Shown here one piece after another: positions 26,301-40,453 of a stretch of 64,000 bases of DNA (positions are counted from its first letter, which is position 1; each line of letters starts with the position of its first letter). The DNA lies in contig JAQGEQ010000380.1 in assembly GCA_034620365.1 (NCBI GenBank), forward strand, positions 3,596,001 through 3,660,000. Reading direction: 5' to 3'. The notes beneath the pieces were generated by a model. The model saw only the letters and a list, made by a program, of their open reading frames with translations. It made no database searches and was not told the origin of the DNA. The stretch comes from Pegea sp. RAD2-039. Its lineage: Eukaryota > Chordata > Thaliacea > Salpida > Salpidae. The position numbers and the translations under genes were made by a program.

Positions 26301-29300
26301 TTATTTAATTTTTGTTGAAATTAAAATTAGTTGAGAAGAACAATCATTTCAACTAGAAACCGATCTATCTGATTTGAATCTTTTACAGATCATTTCGTTT
26401 TGTGTCTGGTCGGTTGCACTTTCAACGTAATTCCACTGAAGTTGTTGAAGTTGATTTACAACTTCATTCACCTCAACCTATTCTATTTGATCGCGTGGAG
26501 CTAGGTGTTGATTCATGTCTTCAGCTTGACTACCCACATCGAAGAGGTCGTCGACGACAGAAGGGACTCTCACGAAACATCAGTAATACCTCAAATGTTG
26601 TTCAGGTGTGAGATATTTCAAATGTGATTTTCTTAACTTTATTGAAATCTCAACTTTTTGTGACGTTTTCGAAATGATTTGAAAGTTGGTTCAGTTAATT
26701 GAAGAAATTTCTCATCAGTGATTGTAGAAAGTTCATCTAGGATAGAAAAAGTCTCAAATAAAACCTCGTGGTTACTGAGCCGCGTCATCGAACATCGGAA
26801 TTAAAGAGTAGGGGGAGGGGGTACAACACAGGATGCTGTTCGCTTTTCATTAAAGACATGTTTGAGGAGAATATGTGAGCCAACAAGCACAGACCTATTG
26901 CGATATAAAGGGCTGGTAGAAGATGACCCGGGGTCAATTTTTCATATAAGCGGTCCAGAAGTATGGGTCGTCTCCGTCGATGACGTATCGACGATAGAAG
27001 CATCAAAAGAAGATTTTTTTTATTTGAATCTTACGAATTCCGATAATTATAAAAATGAAGAGTATTTAAAAATGTGGAATTGATATTTGTAGGTTGCAAA
27101 TGATAGTGATGATGAGGTGTTGGACACGAGTGTCACCTCTATCAACTCTACATCAACTAATGGTTTGTACAAACCATCTATATATCAAATTCAATTATTT
27201 CTAATTATCTGATTTTTCTTATGAAGAAATTTCACAAAATTGTAGTTTTCGGCGACGATATAAATCTTCAAGTAGTAGCTACAACATGAAAGATCGTTTA
27301 TATGATAGTGTTGTAATGAATGAAAATGGTTTAATAAAGGTAACTTCTTCTTAAAGTTCATCAAAACGTTTCACAGATTTGATATTTTTAAGATGAATAA
27401 TCCTCATTCTACTAAGATACATTATAATGAAGTCTTAAAATGTTTTGATGAAAAAATTACTAACAAGGTAAATTTCATTTTTTTTACAAAATTAATTTTC
27501 TTCAATTTTAATTTTATTCAAAAATTTTGGAATGATAATAAATGTCTTCTCATAAACTGAATTTTTCTTTTGAATATGAAACATTTTCACTTCGAAATAT
27601 TCGATTTAATTTATTTTAGAATAGTGAAGGTATCCGTAACTCTATCTATTGTCGGAATCACAAATCTTATCTTCGTCGACAAGACAGCAGCCATTCACAA
27701 TTTTACAAAAATCACGTGATCAAGAGTAAACCAATAGTATTTGAGAGATGTGAACAACTGGTGGTTGTCAACAACGTTTCCTTCCAACCTGGTAGAAATC
27801 AGATTCAATTTCAACTACAGGTGAATAATTGAAGAAATAGTTTGATATCCCGACTATATTCTTCACCTTTTTGACGTTTTTACTTTCGTTTTTAGACTGA
27901 CCAATCAGCAACGTTCAAAATTGCACAGTTTCGAGTCAAGATTGGAAGTCTGTATTTTGTTGATTCTCATCTTTCTCCCAACATCAGATACACTATCAAC
28001 GACCAGAAACCAACCATTCACATCGAAACCTGCCAATCTGAAAGGTGATAATTACCAGCAAGTCTTTGAAAGATCTTTTTTAATAAACCACTTTCAAATA
28101 TTCAATAAAACTCAAATCAAATTTGGAATCTGTTTATTTATCTATAAAACTCATACGCCCTGTTTGCAGCAAAATCTATTCTGGGGTCCCGTTTTCTCTT
28201 CAAGTCACTGTGAATCTTGGTGACCGACATCTTCTACTCGAGTCCAACCGAACTCTCAAACTTTCATCTTCAAATACTTTATCGTTTTTACAAGTTTCAA
28301 AATGCACAATCACATCATCTGAAGGTAAATTGGAATAGAAATGATCTGTAGTAAGTGTATCCTCATCCAGGAGTTGAGACACAAGCTCAGATGACTTCAT
28401 CTTCCATTTCAACTTGTCAGTCAAACTCTTCAATTATTCTGCCACCTGCTCAAGCTGGTTCAAAGATCCTCTTACAGATCATCTGCATCAAAAACTTGTC
28501 TGAAAATCTTCATCTTGCAGGTAGATCTTTTGTGGAGATCTTGCTTGATTTGTATCATCCCTTCATTTTGTAGATAATCACGTGACTACACATCGACGAA
28601 CTCACAGTGCCCCTGTCACTATTCTTCAATCTTCCCCTAAGCCCCACGGTCTCACCCCTAATCCTCCAAGACTTTTGTTTGAGGATACTTCTTCTCTCGA
28701 TGATCTTCCTAAGAGGACTTCTCTTTCATCTTCGACCACATCCCTTTATAAGTTTCATGAGTCCTCAGAAAGTGACAAATCGGAAGAGATAATAGAATCA
28801 TTTTTGGATGAAGATCTTTCGGATGTGTCTTTAGATGATGAGTCAGAAGAAGAAGTTAAACCAAAGTCGAAGTTGATGTCCATTCAACCAAAAATGATGG
28901 ATAAGATGATGGGATTCCTGACTCCTAAGAAGAGGAACAGCACTTCAACTGTGTCTTCTTCCTTTTCGAAGCATTCTTATCATATCCGAAGTCTTTCAGC
29001 CGAGCCGGTATGATCTTCATCTGATCATTTGCAATCTTCTTATTTTATCTTTGGCAGTCTGATAAAATCAGGAAGCAATTGAACAAACCTAACAAGAATT
29101 ATCCCCGATTAGATGTCCCGGAAGTACGGATCGTGGAAAGCAGTGTCAGATCTTCTGTTAAGTTTGCAGATCTCAAAGTAGGTCTTCTTAACTTCTTCTT
29201 CATTCACAACTTCATCATCTACTCTAGGTTTCAATCAAAGATATTTGGACGGATGTTGATGACTGTCATCTACAACTTGCTTTCAAACCCTCACTTGCTT

Positions 29301-30483
29301 TCATCCAATCCTGGAACTTTTCGGATTCCGCGAAACGATATTTATCTTTGAATGTTGAGAATCTAACAGATCAAGTGGTGATGATGACAAATCCATGTCT
29401 TTCTACCTCCGAAGCAAACAACTTGATTAAACTTCTCAACAAGACTCACACTTCGGTTTGTTGATTCGTCATCAGATTACATCTCAATAGAAGTTACTGA
29501 AGATCTTCATCTTCTTCTTGATCCACTTCTTCACAATTTTGATGAAGATTATATTTTGTAGTATGAATTGAGACCTGATCATTCGTGTACCTTTGTCTGG
29601 CAATTTCCTTCTATTCAATCGAACGACATCATCAGATGTATTTTCCATGTTGATCTCAACTCTCATCTCAGTCCTATTAAGAAATACTTTCAAGCCACTT
29701 ACAGCTTCGAACTGGAAAATACTCAGGTTTCATTTTTAATTATTTTTTATTCAACTCACGATTGAAATGTTGTCACGTGATTATTCGATTTCCATTCATT
29801 TTTTCAAAGATTTTATCTAAGACATCATTTTGAAACTTCACTAAAGATTCATTTCTAATCAACATCTATCATCTTCAGACTATTTACTCCGTGTCTTGTC
29901 ATCAAAGTCTTCCTAATCAAACCGTCAGATGTGGCGTGATGACGTCATTAACTGTTGACGTCACTCGAATTAGAAACGATGAAGGACACACAACCACAAA
30001 TGCAGGACAACAGTTACTGATGTTTCAAGGTTCGGTTGAATATTTTTGATCATTACCTTATTTGGGTTTGATGAAGTGATCGACTCTCGAGGTGGCTGGG
30101 CAGTTTGTGGCAAGACCAGCGGCATCCTTACATTTCCTGGTCCCTGTCCACAATCCTCTGCTCCGCCGAATGTCACCATCGACATCAATGTCATGCCTCT
30201 CTTGTCTGGCTTTTTACACTTTCCATACATCCTTTTACATCGATATGTAAAGCGGAGCAGTGAACTGGGTTTGCTCTTTCATCTTCTTCATCTTTTTCTG
30301 CATCTTTCTCATTTTTTTGCAGATGAGAAGCTGAGTTCTACTGACAGCCCAGTTTTGAAACCGCCCAAGTTACAGTCGTTTGCTCATGGGGAGGTTTTTT
30401 ACAAAGATCAATCTCTCAGAGTCCATGTCTTACCTCATGATCAACTTGACTCTAAACCACATCTTTCTGATGTACAAGTCTGA
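23361..30483 (+). CDS. TRAPPC10: TRAPPC10 (TRAPPII subunit), 26 coding exons
   Basis: Subunit of the TRAPPII tethering/Rab-activating complex at the Golgi. Exons begin with 23361-23385, 23571-23791, 23940-24142, 24266-24461, 24529-24621, 24729-25025, 25161-25370, 25476-25613, 25668-25810, 25876-26016, 26120-26263, 26389-26605. They continue 27093-27162, 27227-27339, 27393-27467, 27620-27820, 27896-28044, 28170-28324, 28371-28520, 28574-29007, 29058-29177, 29228-29455, 29562-29726, 29879-30029, 30077-30259, 30323-30483. These give 1460 codons in continuous phase. Recognisable blocks are MENKTTLT (vertebrate start MENKP), EWKHTYGRN, WDFCSYFIMQ-EELAFMYEML, LVQYDELDAMFTQY, VDCWTFMCALE, ALSS...F.RHYFELAELA, AEFYQ, SLYFV and GGWAVCGKTSG with a trailing PKLQSF.HGEVF. 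It is longer than the human protein (about 1259 aa), mainly through a Ser- and acid-rich exon (28574-29007). The exon 5/6 junction (ATT|GTAAAT) and two stop-free short introns are the least certain points. AATAAA occurs near 30783. Confidence 0.93.
26755..27010. other. GC-richer island inside a TRAPPC10 intron
   Basis: Within the 487-nt intron 26606-27092 about 250 nt are near 45-50% GC, against about 25% around it. The island has words such as GAGCCGCGTCATCGAACATC, TAGGGGGAGGGGGTA and GATGACCCGGGGTC. Open frames cross it on both strands (plus 26862-27083, minus 26785-27006). I recognise neither product. It could be a transposon fragment, an inserted foreign piece or a cassette exon. Confidence 0.5.
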
Positions 30484-32509
30484 AATTTGTGAAATGACTT
30501 TTATTTGATAGTTGCAAGTAGATTTTCTCAATTTTCTTTTTAGTTTGACAAATTGTGATGATTTTGTGACAAAAAGAGAAAAGATAAATGCAGATATTTA
30601 CCTCAAGTTCAATATGGAGTTACGCAATTTGATATCTGTGCAATTTGACTCTAACAGAATCCTATCAATTACTTTCTCGTCAACTTCAGCTGGTGGCTGT
30701 TCTTATTCATCTATTTGAGATTTTCTTTTTTGATATTTGTCAAATTTCAATTTTTTAAATTTTTTTCACTTTAATTTCTTGAAATAAACATCAGAAGAAA
30801 ATGGTTTGTTGAACAAACTTAATAAACCAAACACTATTTATGGTACGACAGTATCAAACACAGAACATGTTTATACACTTTACATTAAATCAATCAACAA
30901 ACGGTTGAAATTTTAAAGATTAATTTTCAAAAATAATCGATTAAAGTTTCATAATAATTTGTAATTTGAGAATTTTATTTGATCAATCTTCATAAACAGA
31001 AGTTGGAAGACAGTTGACAGCCACACTTCCTGCGCATGCGCTTTGATTGATTTGAGTGATGTACAGCATGCGTTAAGCTCCTACCAATTTTTAGATTCGA
31101 TACTTGCTAACATCGGACAGTGACCTGGAATAATGACATGGAGGTCAACGGATTGTAGCTTTTTTATCTGGGTTTGCTACCAAAGTCCTTATTTTCCCCA
31201 AAGCAACCACAAGGTGATTACCCAACTACTATTACTTTCTGCGCTTCCATAGTATCTAAATATCAAATCGAACATGAATATTCTGTGCTCTCATCAACTC
31301 ACAACTGACTTAATAACATTAGTTTCACGATATATTAAAAGGCACCAGCTTTGATGGAAATTTATAAAACTTAAAACCAAGACAGCTTCAAATTTCTATT
31401 TAGACAAAGTTTTGATTAACTATTTGCATGAATTATTCAATCCCACAACGCTGTAATTTCTTTCCATAATATTTTTATTACAAAAGATGACTAATAAAGC
31501 GATATAATGATATAATTTATCAAATAAATAAAAAAAGCTTCGGATGAAAAAATAAGATTTGATACATGAAGAGTTTATGTAAATGCATCCAATCATTATG
31601 TTAGAGTTTAGCAACAAATTTGATTCTTAAATATGATTTTTATTTGATATTTTTAACTTTTTGAAAAGAAATAAGAATCATGTTAAATAAAAATTGTGTT
31701 CCTCACTAAACAAAAAGTAAAAATGATTGAAACTTACATAACATTGTAATTATTCAAATATTTTAAACTAAATTGAAAAGATATTTTTAATGATATTTAA
31801 AAATAGCTTAAATAATAGATAAACGTTTGTCAAATCAAAAACTTGTTTTTACAAATTAGTGTAAAATCTATAGAAAAAAATCTTTCCATTTAAATATATG
31901 TAAACTACAAATTGTAAGCTAATCTGTTTACAGTAATTATATAATTTTTCACCGAGTAGTTTTGAAAAATAAAATTTGAATAGTTAGTAAACGCTAATCT
32001 ATTTATTTTATTTCATTAAATGTTATGGAAGTCATACGAAGAAACTTATTTATTCAACCTCACCTTGTACGATACAAGCCTTCCATGAAACCACTAGCAA
32101 AGCTGGTTCTAGCCCTGTACATCTAAGCTAGTCAATTTAGCTTTAACCATAAATTTCTTTAGTTAAAAAGATCTAACTTGGATCAACAAAAACTTGTTTC
32201 TTACACCTTTTTACAAGAGAGTGTTTTGGACTCGTCAAAGCGTTTATTATTACGACAGCTATCAAAACTCATTGATTGATAAATACACTAAGATCGTTTT
32301 TAAAAGTATCTGAAAATGTTTTAACAACTTGAATTGTTTAGTTATTGTTTTATAGACTTTGATTTGATTCTTTTATGAGCATATAACTAAAGAAAAGTTA
32401 GCTGGAAGAGATATCATCAGCTTGTAAAACGTGTTAGAATTATTATAAGATTATTAGAAGCTTGAATTTAGTTATCTTATTCAATGCATGGCTGCAGATG
32501 ACAAATTTT
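30484..32509. other. intergenic region downstream of TRAPPC10
   Basis: Mostly AT-rich. Around 31010-31260 base composition is more balanced. The minus strand there encodes a short stretch resembling a metallo-beta-lactamase-fold motif (see 31084-31170). No complete gene is visible. Confidence 0.45.
31084..31170 (-). pseudogene. possible fragment of a metallo-beta-lactamase-fold hydrolase
   Basis: The minus strand reads IKKLQSVDLHVIIPGHCPML after an acceptor-like ACCCAG and stops soon after. In MBL-fold proteins of the LACTB2 type a similar helix-strand ends ADIIYPGHGP. The Gly after His is replaced by Cys. It is a single short match with no neighbouring exons found, so this is a weak suggestion. 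Confidence 0.2.
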
Positions 32510-32747
32510 ACATCTGTTATTCATTTATTTCAATAAATGCTAAGGACGGTGCCTGAAGAGAACACTGCTCGCTAACACACATTCTCAGTACAGTAATCTC
32601 GATGCCAACTTAGATTTAGGGAAGATACTTTCTACTCACGTAAACTCGTGGAGTAATATAACGTGACATACCTTCGTCTATGAGACGAGGTTCTAATCGT
32701 GTTTAAAACACAAAAGGCTAATAACCAACTGACTCAACACTTTGTCA
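32510..32747 (-). mobile_element. second tRNA-derived SINE, different head, same LINE-type tail
   Basis: Read on the minus strand, the head has GAGTCAGTTGGTTATTAGCC (box A and D-arm-like, compare AGCTCAGTTGGTTAGAGC) and a degenerate box B, CGATTAGAACCTCG. A body of about 120 nt follows, then GAGAATGTGTGTTAGCGAGC...CTCTTCAGGCACCGTCCTTA and GCATTTATTGAAATAAATGA. The last ~60 nt match the LINE 3' ends and the SINE at 7603. Head and body are not alike between the two SINEs, so they are separate families or subfamilies using one LINE tail. Confidence 0.7.
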
Positions 32748-32913
32748 ATCTTGACGCTAAACGTCATCTACTGTATACCTATATAACCCATGGTGTTCAA
32801 TTAATTTAATTTTTAAAAGTGATTTGTTATGTTTGTATTCGAAAAGTATAGATTTGATATAAACATTTTCATTACAATGTACCGGAATTGGAAATAGTGA
32901 AAAGCGAAAGAAA

Positions 32914-34064
32914 TTACTGGAAAGATTCATAATTAAAACATTTTTTATAAAACTTAGCACTAGATGCAGAGCTTGAAATTCCATTAGGCTTCATAAAAAT
33001 TAGAGATAAGCTGTATGAGAATGTCAGCTCAAGACACTTTTTTGTAAATTCAAATTGATATTGAAAAGGGATTGGGGTAGATACCCTTTGTTTCTTCTAA
33101 AAAAGAAAAATTATCACAAATTACATTAAGACTTCAGCAAAAGTATAATTACTAAACATCAAAGAAAAAAATTACGTTTTTAAATCAAGTTGTCTAGCAA
33201 AAATATAATTATCAGTTAAAGTTTTGTGTCATAACAAAAAAAGTAAATTAGTTTAATAAATATATTCAACTACTTACTGGTAGTACTCGTCTTCTATACT
33301 CAAAAAAAAGTTCATAAAGCTCTTGGAAGTCTTCTAGAAGAGCAATTGGTTGAACAGCACAAGAAGTAATATAGTTATAAAGCATTGATACCAAGACATT
33401 TAAGTGTCTGGAAAGTTTTTTTGAGTGTGGTATACTTGACTGAGTAGAAAAATTAAAAGTTCAATGTGATTATTTTGTACATAAATAGTGTAATTAATCT
33501 ATTAAGATTATCGATTAACTTAATGATAGATCTTTTTTGAAATTATAGCACCCAGGAGCCCAGGCTCCCTTTCAGGGTATTTCAAGATTTCTTGCTGCTG
33601 TAATTTTAAAATATTGTTTACTTATTGTATTTATATTTAATCTTATTACTTTAAAAATGCTAGCTGTACAAAAGGTACTAGAAGCTGCGCTAATGTTTTC
33701 CCCATATATTAAAATAGTTTAATCTAAAGTTTAACAAACTTACTACATCAACAATGGAGACGTTAAATCGACAAGTTTCCTGTACAAAAAGATCTATTAA
33801 TTCAAAAGTATTTAGATAATTCACTGACCAGTGATTGCCACTCACCTGATTGATATCAGATCTATGATCAATCACATACTTAAATATTTTCTTAGATTTT
33901 CTTAGTATTTGAATACGAATATTCCTTACAGAATACAAATTAATTGAGTATTGATTTTGAAATCTGTTGTCAGTTCTGGAAAGAGTCCTCATACTTTTTG
34001 CTTTGGCATATGATGACAAAATAAGAACCAAACAAAATAAACCTAACAGTTTAACTGTTAACAT
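32914..34064 (-). CDS. unrecognised predicted secreted protein, four phase-0 coding exons
   Basis: I do not recognise this protein. Exons on the minus strand, in transcript order: 34064-33846, 33779-33744 (36 nt), 33439-33278, 33096-32914, giving 199 aa and a TAA stop. All three introns have strong donors (CAG|GTGAGT, GTA|GTAAGT, CCA|GTAAGT) and pyrimidine-rich acceptors (TTTTTGTACAG, TTTCTACTCAG, CTTTTTTAG). Every junction is phase 0. The N-terminus MLTVKLLGLFCLVLILSSYAK is a clear signal peptide, probably cleaved after a small residue near 20-22. The mature chain is basic (RNIRIQILRKSKKIFKYV, EYRRRVLPKKQR) with four cysteines (ETC, ITSC, KKC, KKC) and a likely helix LLEDFQELYELFFEYRRR. No membrane segment is evident after the signal. 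It could be a secreted ligand or other extracellular protein, which is inference only. The first intron (66 nt) is stop-free and in frame, so retention would add 22 residues. Confidence 0.6.
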
Positions 34065-37000
34065 TATCGTTAAAGATAGTGATTTATTTAAGTTTTCTTT
34101 TAGTTTCCTGAAGTAATAATTTCAATTAATTAACTAAAGCTAAATTTTATAAAACACAGTATCATTCTTACATTATCATATATTTTCTTAGGCATGACAA
34201 CTACTTAAGGTTTTATAGAAGATTTTAACAACTCAAACCTGAAAATAGATATTGCTGGCGGGTAAAAAACGTTATTTACGTATTAATTATTTAGTTTTAA
34301 TATTCAAGATCTACTTAAAATCACAACTAAAATAAAAAGTTATTAATTTGTTATTTACTACCTTAATGAAGTTGATATAAAAGCTTACAATTGCCTAGTG
34401 GTAAGTTTGTCTACCTATTTGTTTATAAGCATGTTTGAAGGTAATCGTTTTTTTTTTCATAACAAGATAATTACTATGTCAACAAATATTTGAACAGTAA
34501 GCTATTTTTTTTTTGAAATCTATTTGTTTAATTCAATTATAACTTTAGAAGTTTATTTTTAATCGTTTACTGAATAACTATTAAAACATATTACTGTTTG
34601 AGTTGGCATTTCTGTTTTATCTTTTAAAACCTGTCTGTATTCAAACGAAGCTATTTATTTCCATTCTGCTTATTAAACCAATATGCAAACTATTAAATTA
34701 AATAATTTTAACAAGAAGCTAATTTAGATGACTCTGAGATAATAGGATATATAATGAAAAACTATTTAGAACTAAGCACTTTATCTAAAGACTGTATTTC
34801 TCTCTGAGTAAAACTTAACTAAAAGATTTTTCAATATATCATTTGTAACCTGACTAAAATCATTGCTTTTTTAGAAAAATTTTAAAGTTTACTGATTGAG
34901 CCTTGAATCTGATGAAAATATTATTTGTAGTGAAACCGGCGTGAACTATAAACCTTAAAATTAGTACTTTAATGTTTGTAATAAAAATTTACGAAGGCTA
35001 AGATTTTGGTTTACAAACTTATTGTTATGGCCGACAAAGGGGTTGTTAAAACTCTAATTGTAATTCGAACTGACATATACACTAAAGTAAAACTGAAATA
35101 AAAAAGGTTGAATCTGAATACACACCCTCCCAAGTAAACCATCTCACTGAACAAAGTAAATCATACTAAGTAAAATTCATAGGGAGTATATAATTTAACG
35201 ACGAAAAATCCTTAATATTGACCAAATTAAACTAATATTAACAATTAAACTGGTATTCTGTACTAGTGTTTTGCTTAGTATTTGCTTAAATAATAATAAA
35301 TTGTTAAGTAATTTGATACTACATTCTAAATAAAGCACAAGATTTACACAAAAACAGAAACATGTTTTGATTTCAGCCCTAGACTAGTTGATGTAGTTGA
35401 AATTTCTTTAAAAAACGCAGTGACTCACACAAAATTAGAACAGAATTTAATAATTAGGGGTCAAATTATCTCAGAGATTAGATCCAATTTACTAATTCTC
35501 TCAAAAGCTTGTTGATTGCTTCATGCTTTGGTATAAATAAATTTTGGTTAATTCTGGTAATTTACAAAAATACTTCTTACGTTCTTGTAACATTGTTTAT
35601 TATAAATAAACAAATATTAAATATTTACAGAAAATTTGAGGCTAATAGAAAGATGAGAAAACTATTTTTTTCAAAAACTTCTTCGTAAGCTAAATCAGGT
35701 TTTTAAGCATTTGTTTACAAGGTTGAGCTCCAAATGTGTAAAGTTAATTAAATTCAACTCAGTATTCATTTTCAGTTTATAACATGAACTACATTTTAAT
35801 TGTAATCTGTTTTAATTTAGTCATAAATAATATAAAGAAAATTGTTTTCTTTGATGAACATCAGATAATTGTAATAAGATAAAAATAAAAAATATAAATT
35901 TGTTAAATGTAAATTACTTTGTTAAACTAGATTTTCTGATATTGAAAGAATATTTTAATTGGGTTCTACCTTCATCAACGGCAAAAATACAAAGCATTTG
36001 TAAAAAAAATAAACAGAACTTATCTTAAATAATATATTTTAATTTATAAAAGATTTATTTATTTAATAAAAGACTTATTAAGATATGCTCATTCTAATAA
36101 ATTGGTTTAAACTGATAGTTTATTTGTCAAACATAAAATCATTAACTTTAATGATTTCTGTAAAAACTGCTTTCTTTCCTTGATAAATCCTTGTTTAAAA
36201 AATTCGGTCTGCAACTTTAGAAGAAAATTGTATATTACATAGTTAAATGATTACATAAAGAGTGAAATATAACAGTTTTTCTGGTGGTTAGTAGTTAGTG
36301 CATGGAATTACCTGACATTTCACCTACTATTGCTGCATCTTTGGCAACATAATTCTATAAATTTTAATAGACTTTAATTGAATGCATTCATATCAGAAAT
36401 AGATGAAATTTATTCAGCACCCAAAACTTATAGGACTTTTTTATAACTTGTTTTATAACTACAACAGCTACTGAGAGATATTCTCTATTACTCTTAAAGC
36501 TTACTTAAATTGGTTCTGTAGTAAGCTTTACACTGCTCATCACTAGATCTAGAACACACAGCAAGAGGAAGTTAACTTATATACAGTTCAAGCAATTACT
36601 TTAAGATTCTTTAATTTCTAAACTTGAAGTTTATAATATTACTTTTTTATGCAAAAGAGTGTAACCAGCATTCCCATTTCAAAATCTTGTTTCCTCTAAG
36701 AATTTTTTTGCATTCTATAATATACAATAACTCTTAATATGAAATTTTTTCGATTAAATTTAACTGTAATGATAAAAGAAAGCATTTGCTAGCAGCTTTA
36801 GATCAGAGTCTGATTACTCATAAGTTGGAAAATTATTATTTAAAAATTCAAATTTTTTACAATTACAAACAATTTTTGTTATAATTTTACTTCTTTAGTA
36901 ATATAAATGCATACATTACATGTAGTTGCATAACTACTTAAAAGATCGGTAACTGCATTTCATATGTAAGGAATTTAAGAAAAAAACCCATTATAGGTCA

Positions 37001-38077
37001 TTAATGATTTCATTTACATTATTTTTGATTTCTTTTTTTCCATTGAACTTGTTGTTGTTGCTTTAATTTAGTTAATCTTTTTACTGGATATTTCTAAATC
37101 TTATTATTTGTTTTAAGATGTTTGTATAAATTATTTCATTGTAAATAATGGTCGATATCTCTTATAAAACCACTAGGTAGATTATGGTAATTTCGTTTTA
37201 TTTACATTTTTAGGTTTGAAGTATGTTTTATGTAATTCTATTATTATTGATTTTTATTTATTTACAAAACTTTTTTCTTTCTGTACATGAAAGTTTTGAT
37301 AGATTAATTTTTTCTCTTATTCCTTATATATCTCTTTCATTATAATATATATATTTTATTACTGTAAATACAATTTAAAAAAAGGTTGATAAAAAATTTA
37401 TGTTAATATGATTCAATGTATATAGATGAATACTATTTATAATCATTACTCTGAAAGTTGTATATTTTTTTCAATTTATTTGTAGTTATGAATAATTACT
37501 TTATAAACTTATCCTGTAAATTAGGAAATATTATATTTATAAACTATAGCTGAAATGGTTTACTTGGTATGTTGTTAATTGTTATATTGTTGTTCTTTGT
37601 TTAGTCTTTTATATATTATATAAATTATTTTCATAAAATAACAACACTTAAAAATGTACTCCTATTATTTTCTGTTTGATATTTATTATAATATTAATTT
37701 TCAATTAAAGGTTTGGTAAAGACACTTTTTGAAAAAAAAATATTTCTTTTCTGACAGTTTATATTAAATTTATATATTTTATTTAAAAATACTTAAATAT
37801 TGTATGATAAACTTTATTTTAATATTTTGTTAAATTTATTTAATTCTAAGTAATCATACCATTAAATCATTTTTAAGCATTTTTTAATGTTTTAAAACTA
37901 ACACTAATAACTAATAGTGACTTCCAATTATTTTTGATTTAATTTGTTATGCTTGTGTTTACATATTTATTTTTCATATGGATATAACATTTTTTTTCAG
38001 ATCCATTTTAAGGTACATAAATATAACTTAGTTCTCTTTATCATCTTAAATAACAAGTGATTCACAAATCTTTTATA
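34065..38077. other. long AT-rich intergenic region
   Basis: No gene, tRNA or repeat family was recognised. T-rich sequence precedes STK38, with an acceptor-like TTTTTTTTCAG ending at 38000, 77 nt before the chosen STK38 start. Confidence 0.5.

Positions 38078-40453
<2,376 letters not shown>

Noticed and set aside
32040-32150. Possible third SINE (GGTTCTAGCCC resembling box B)
   Set aside because: No convincing box A or LINE-type tail nearby.
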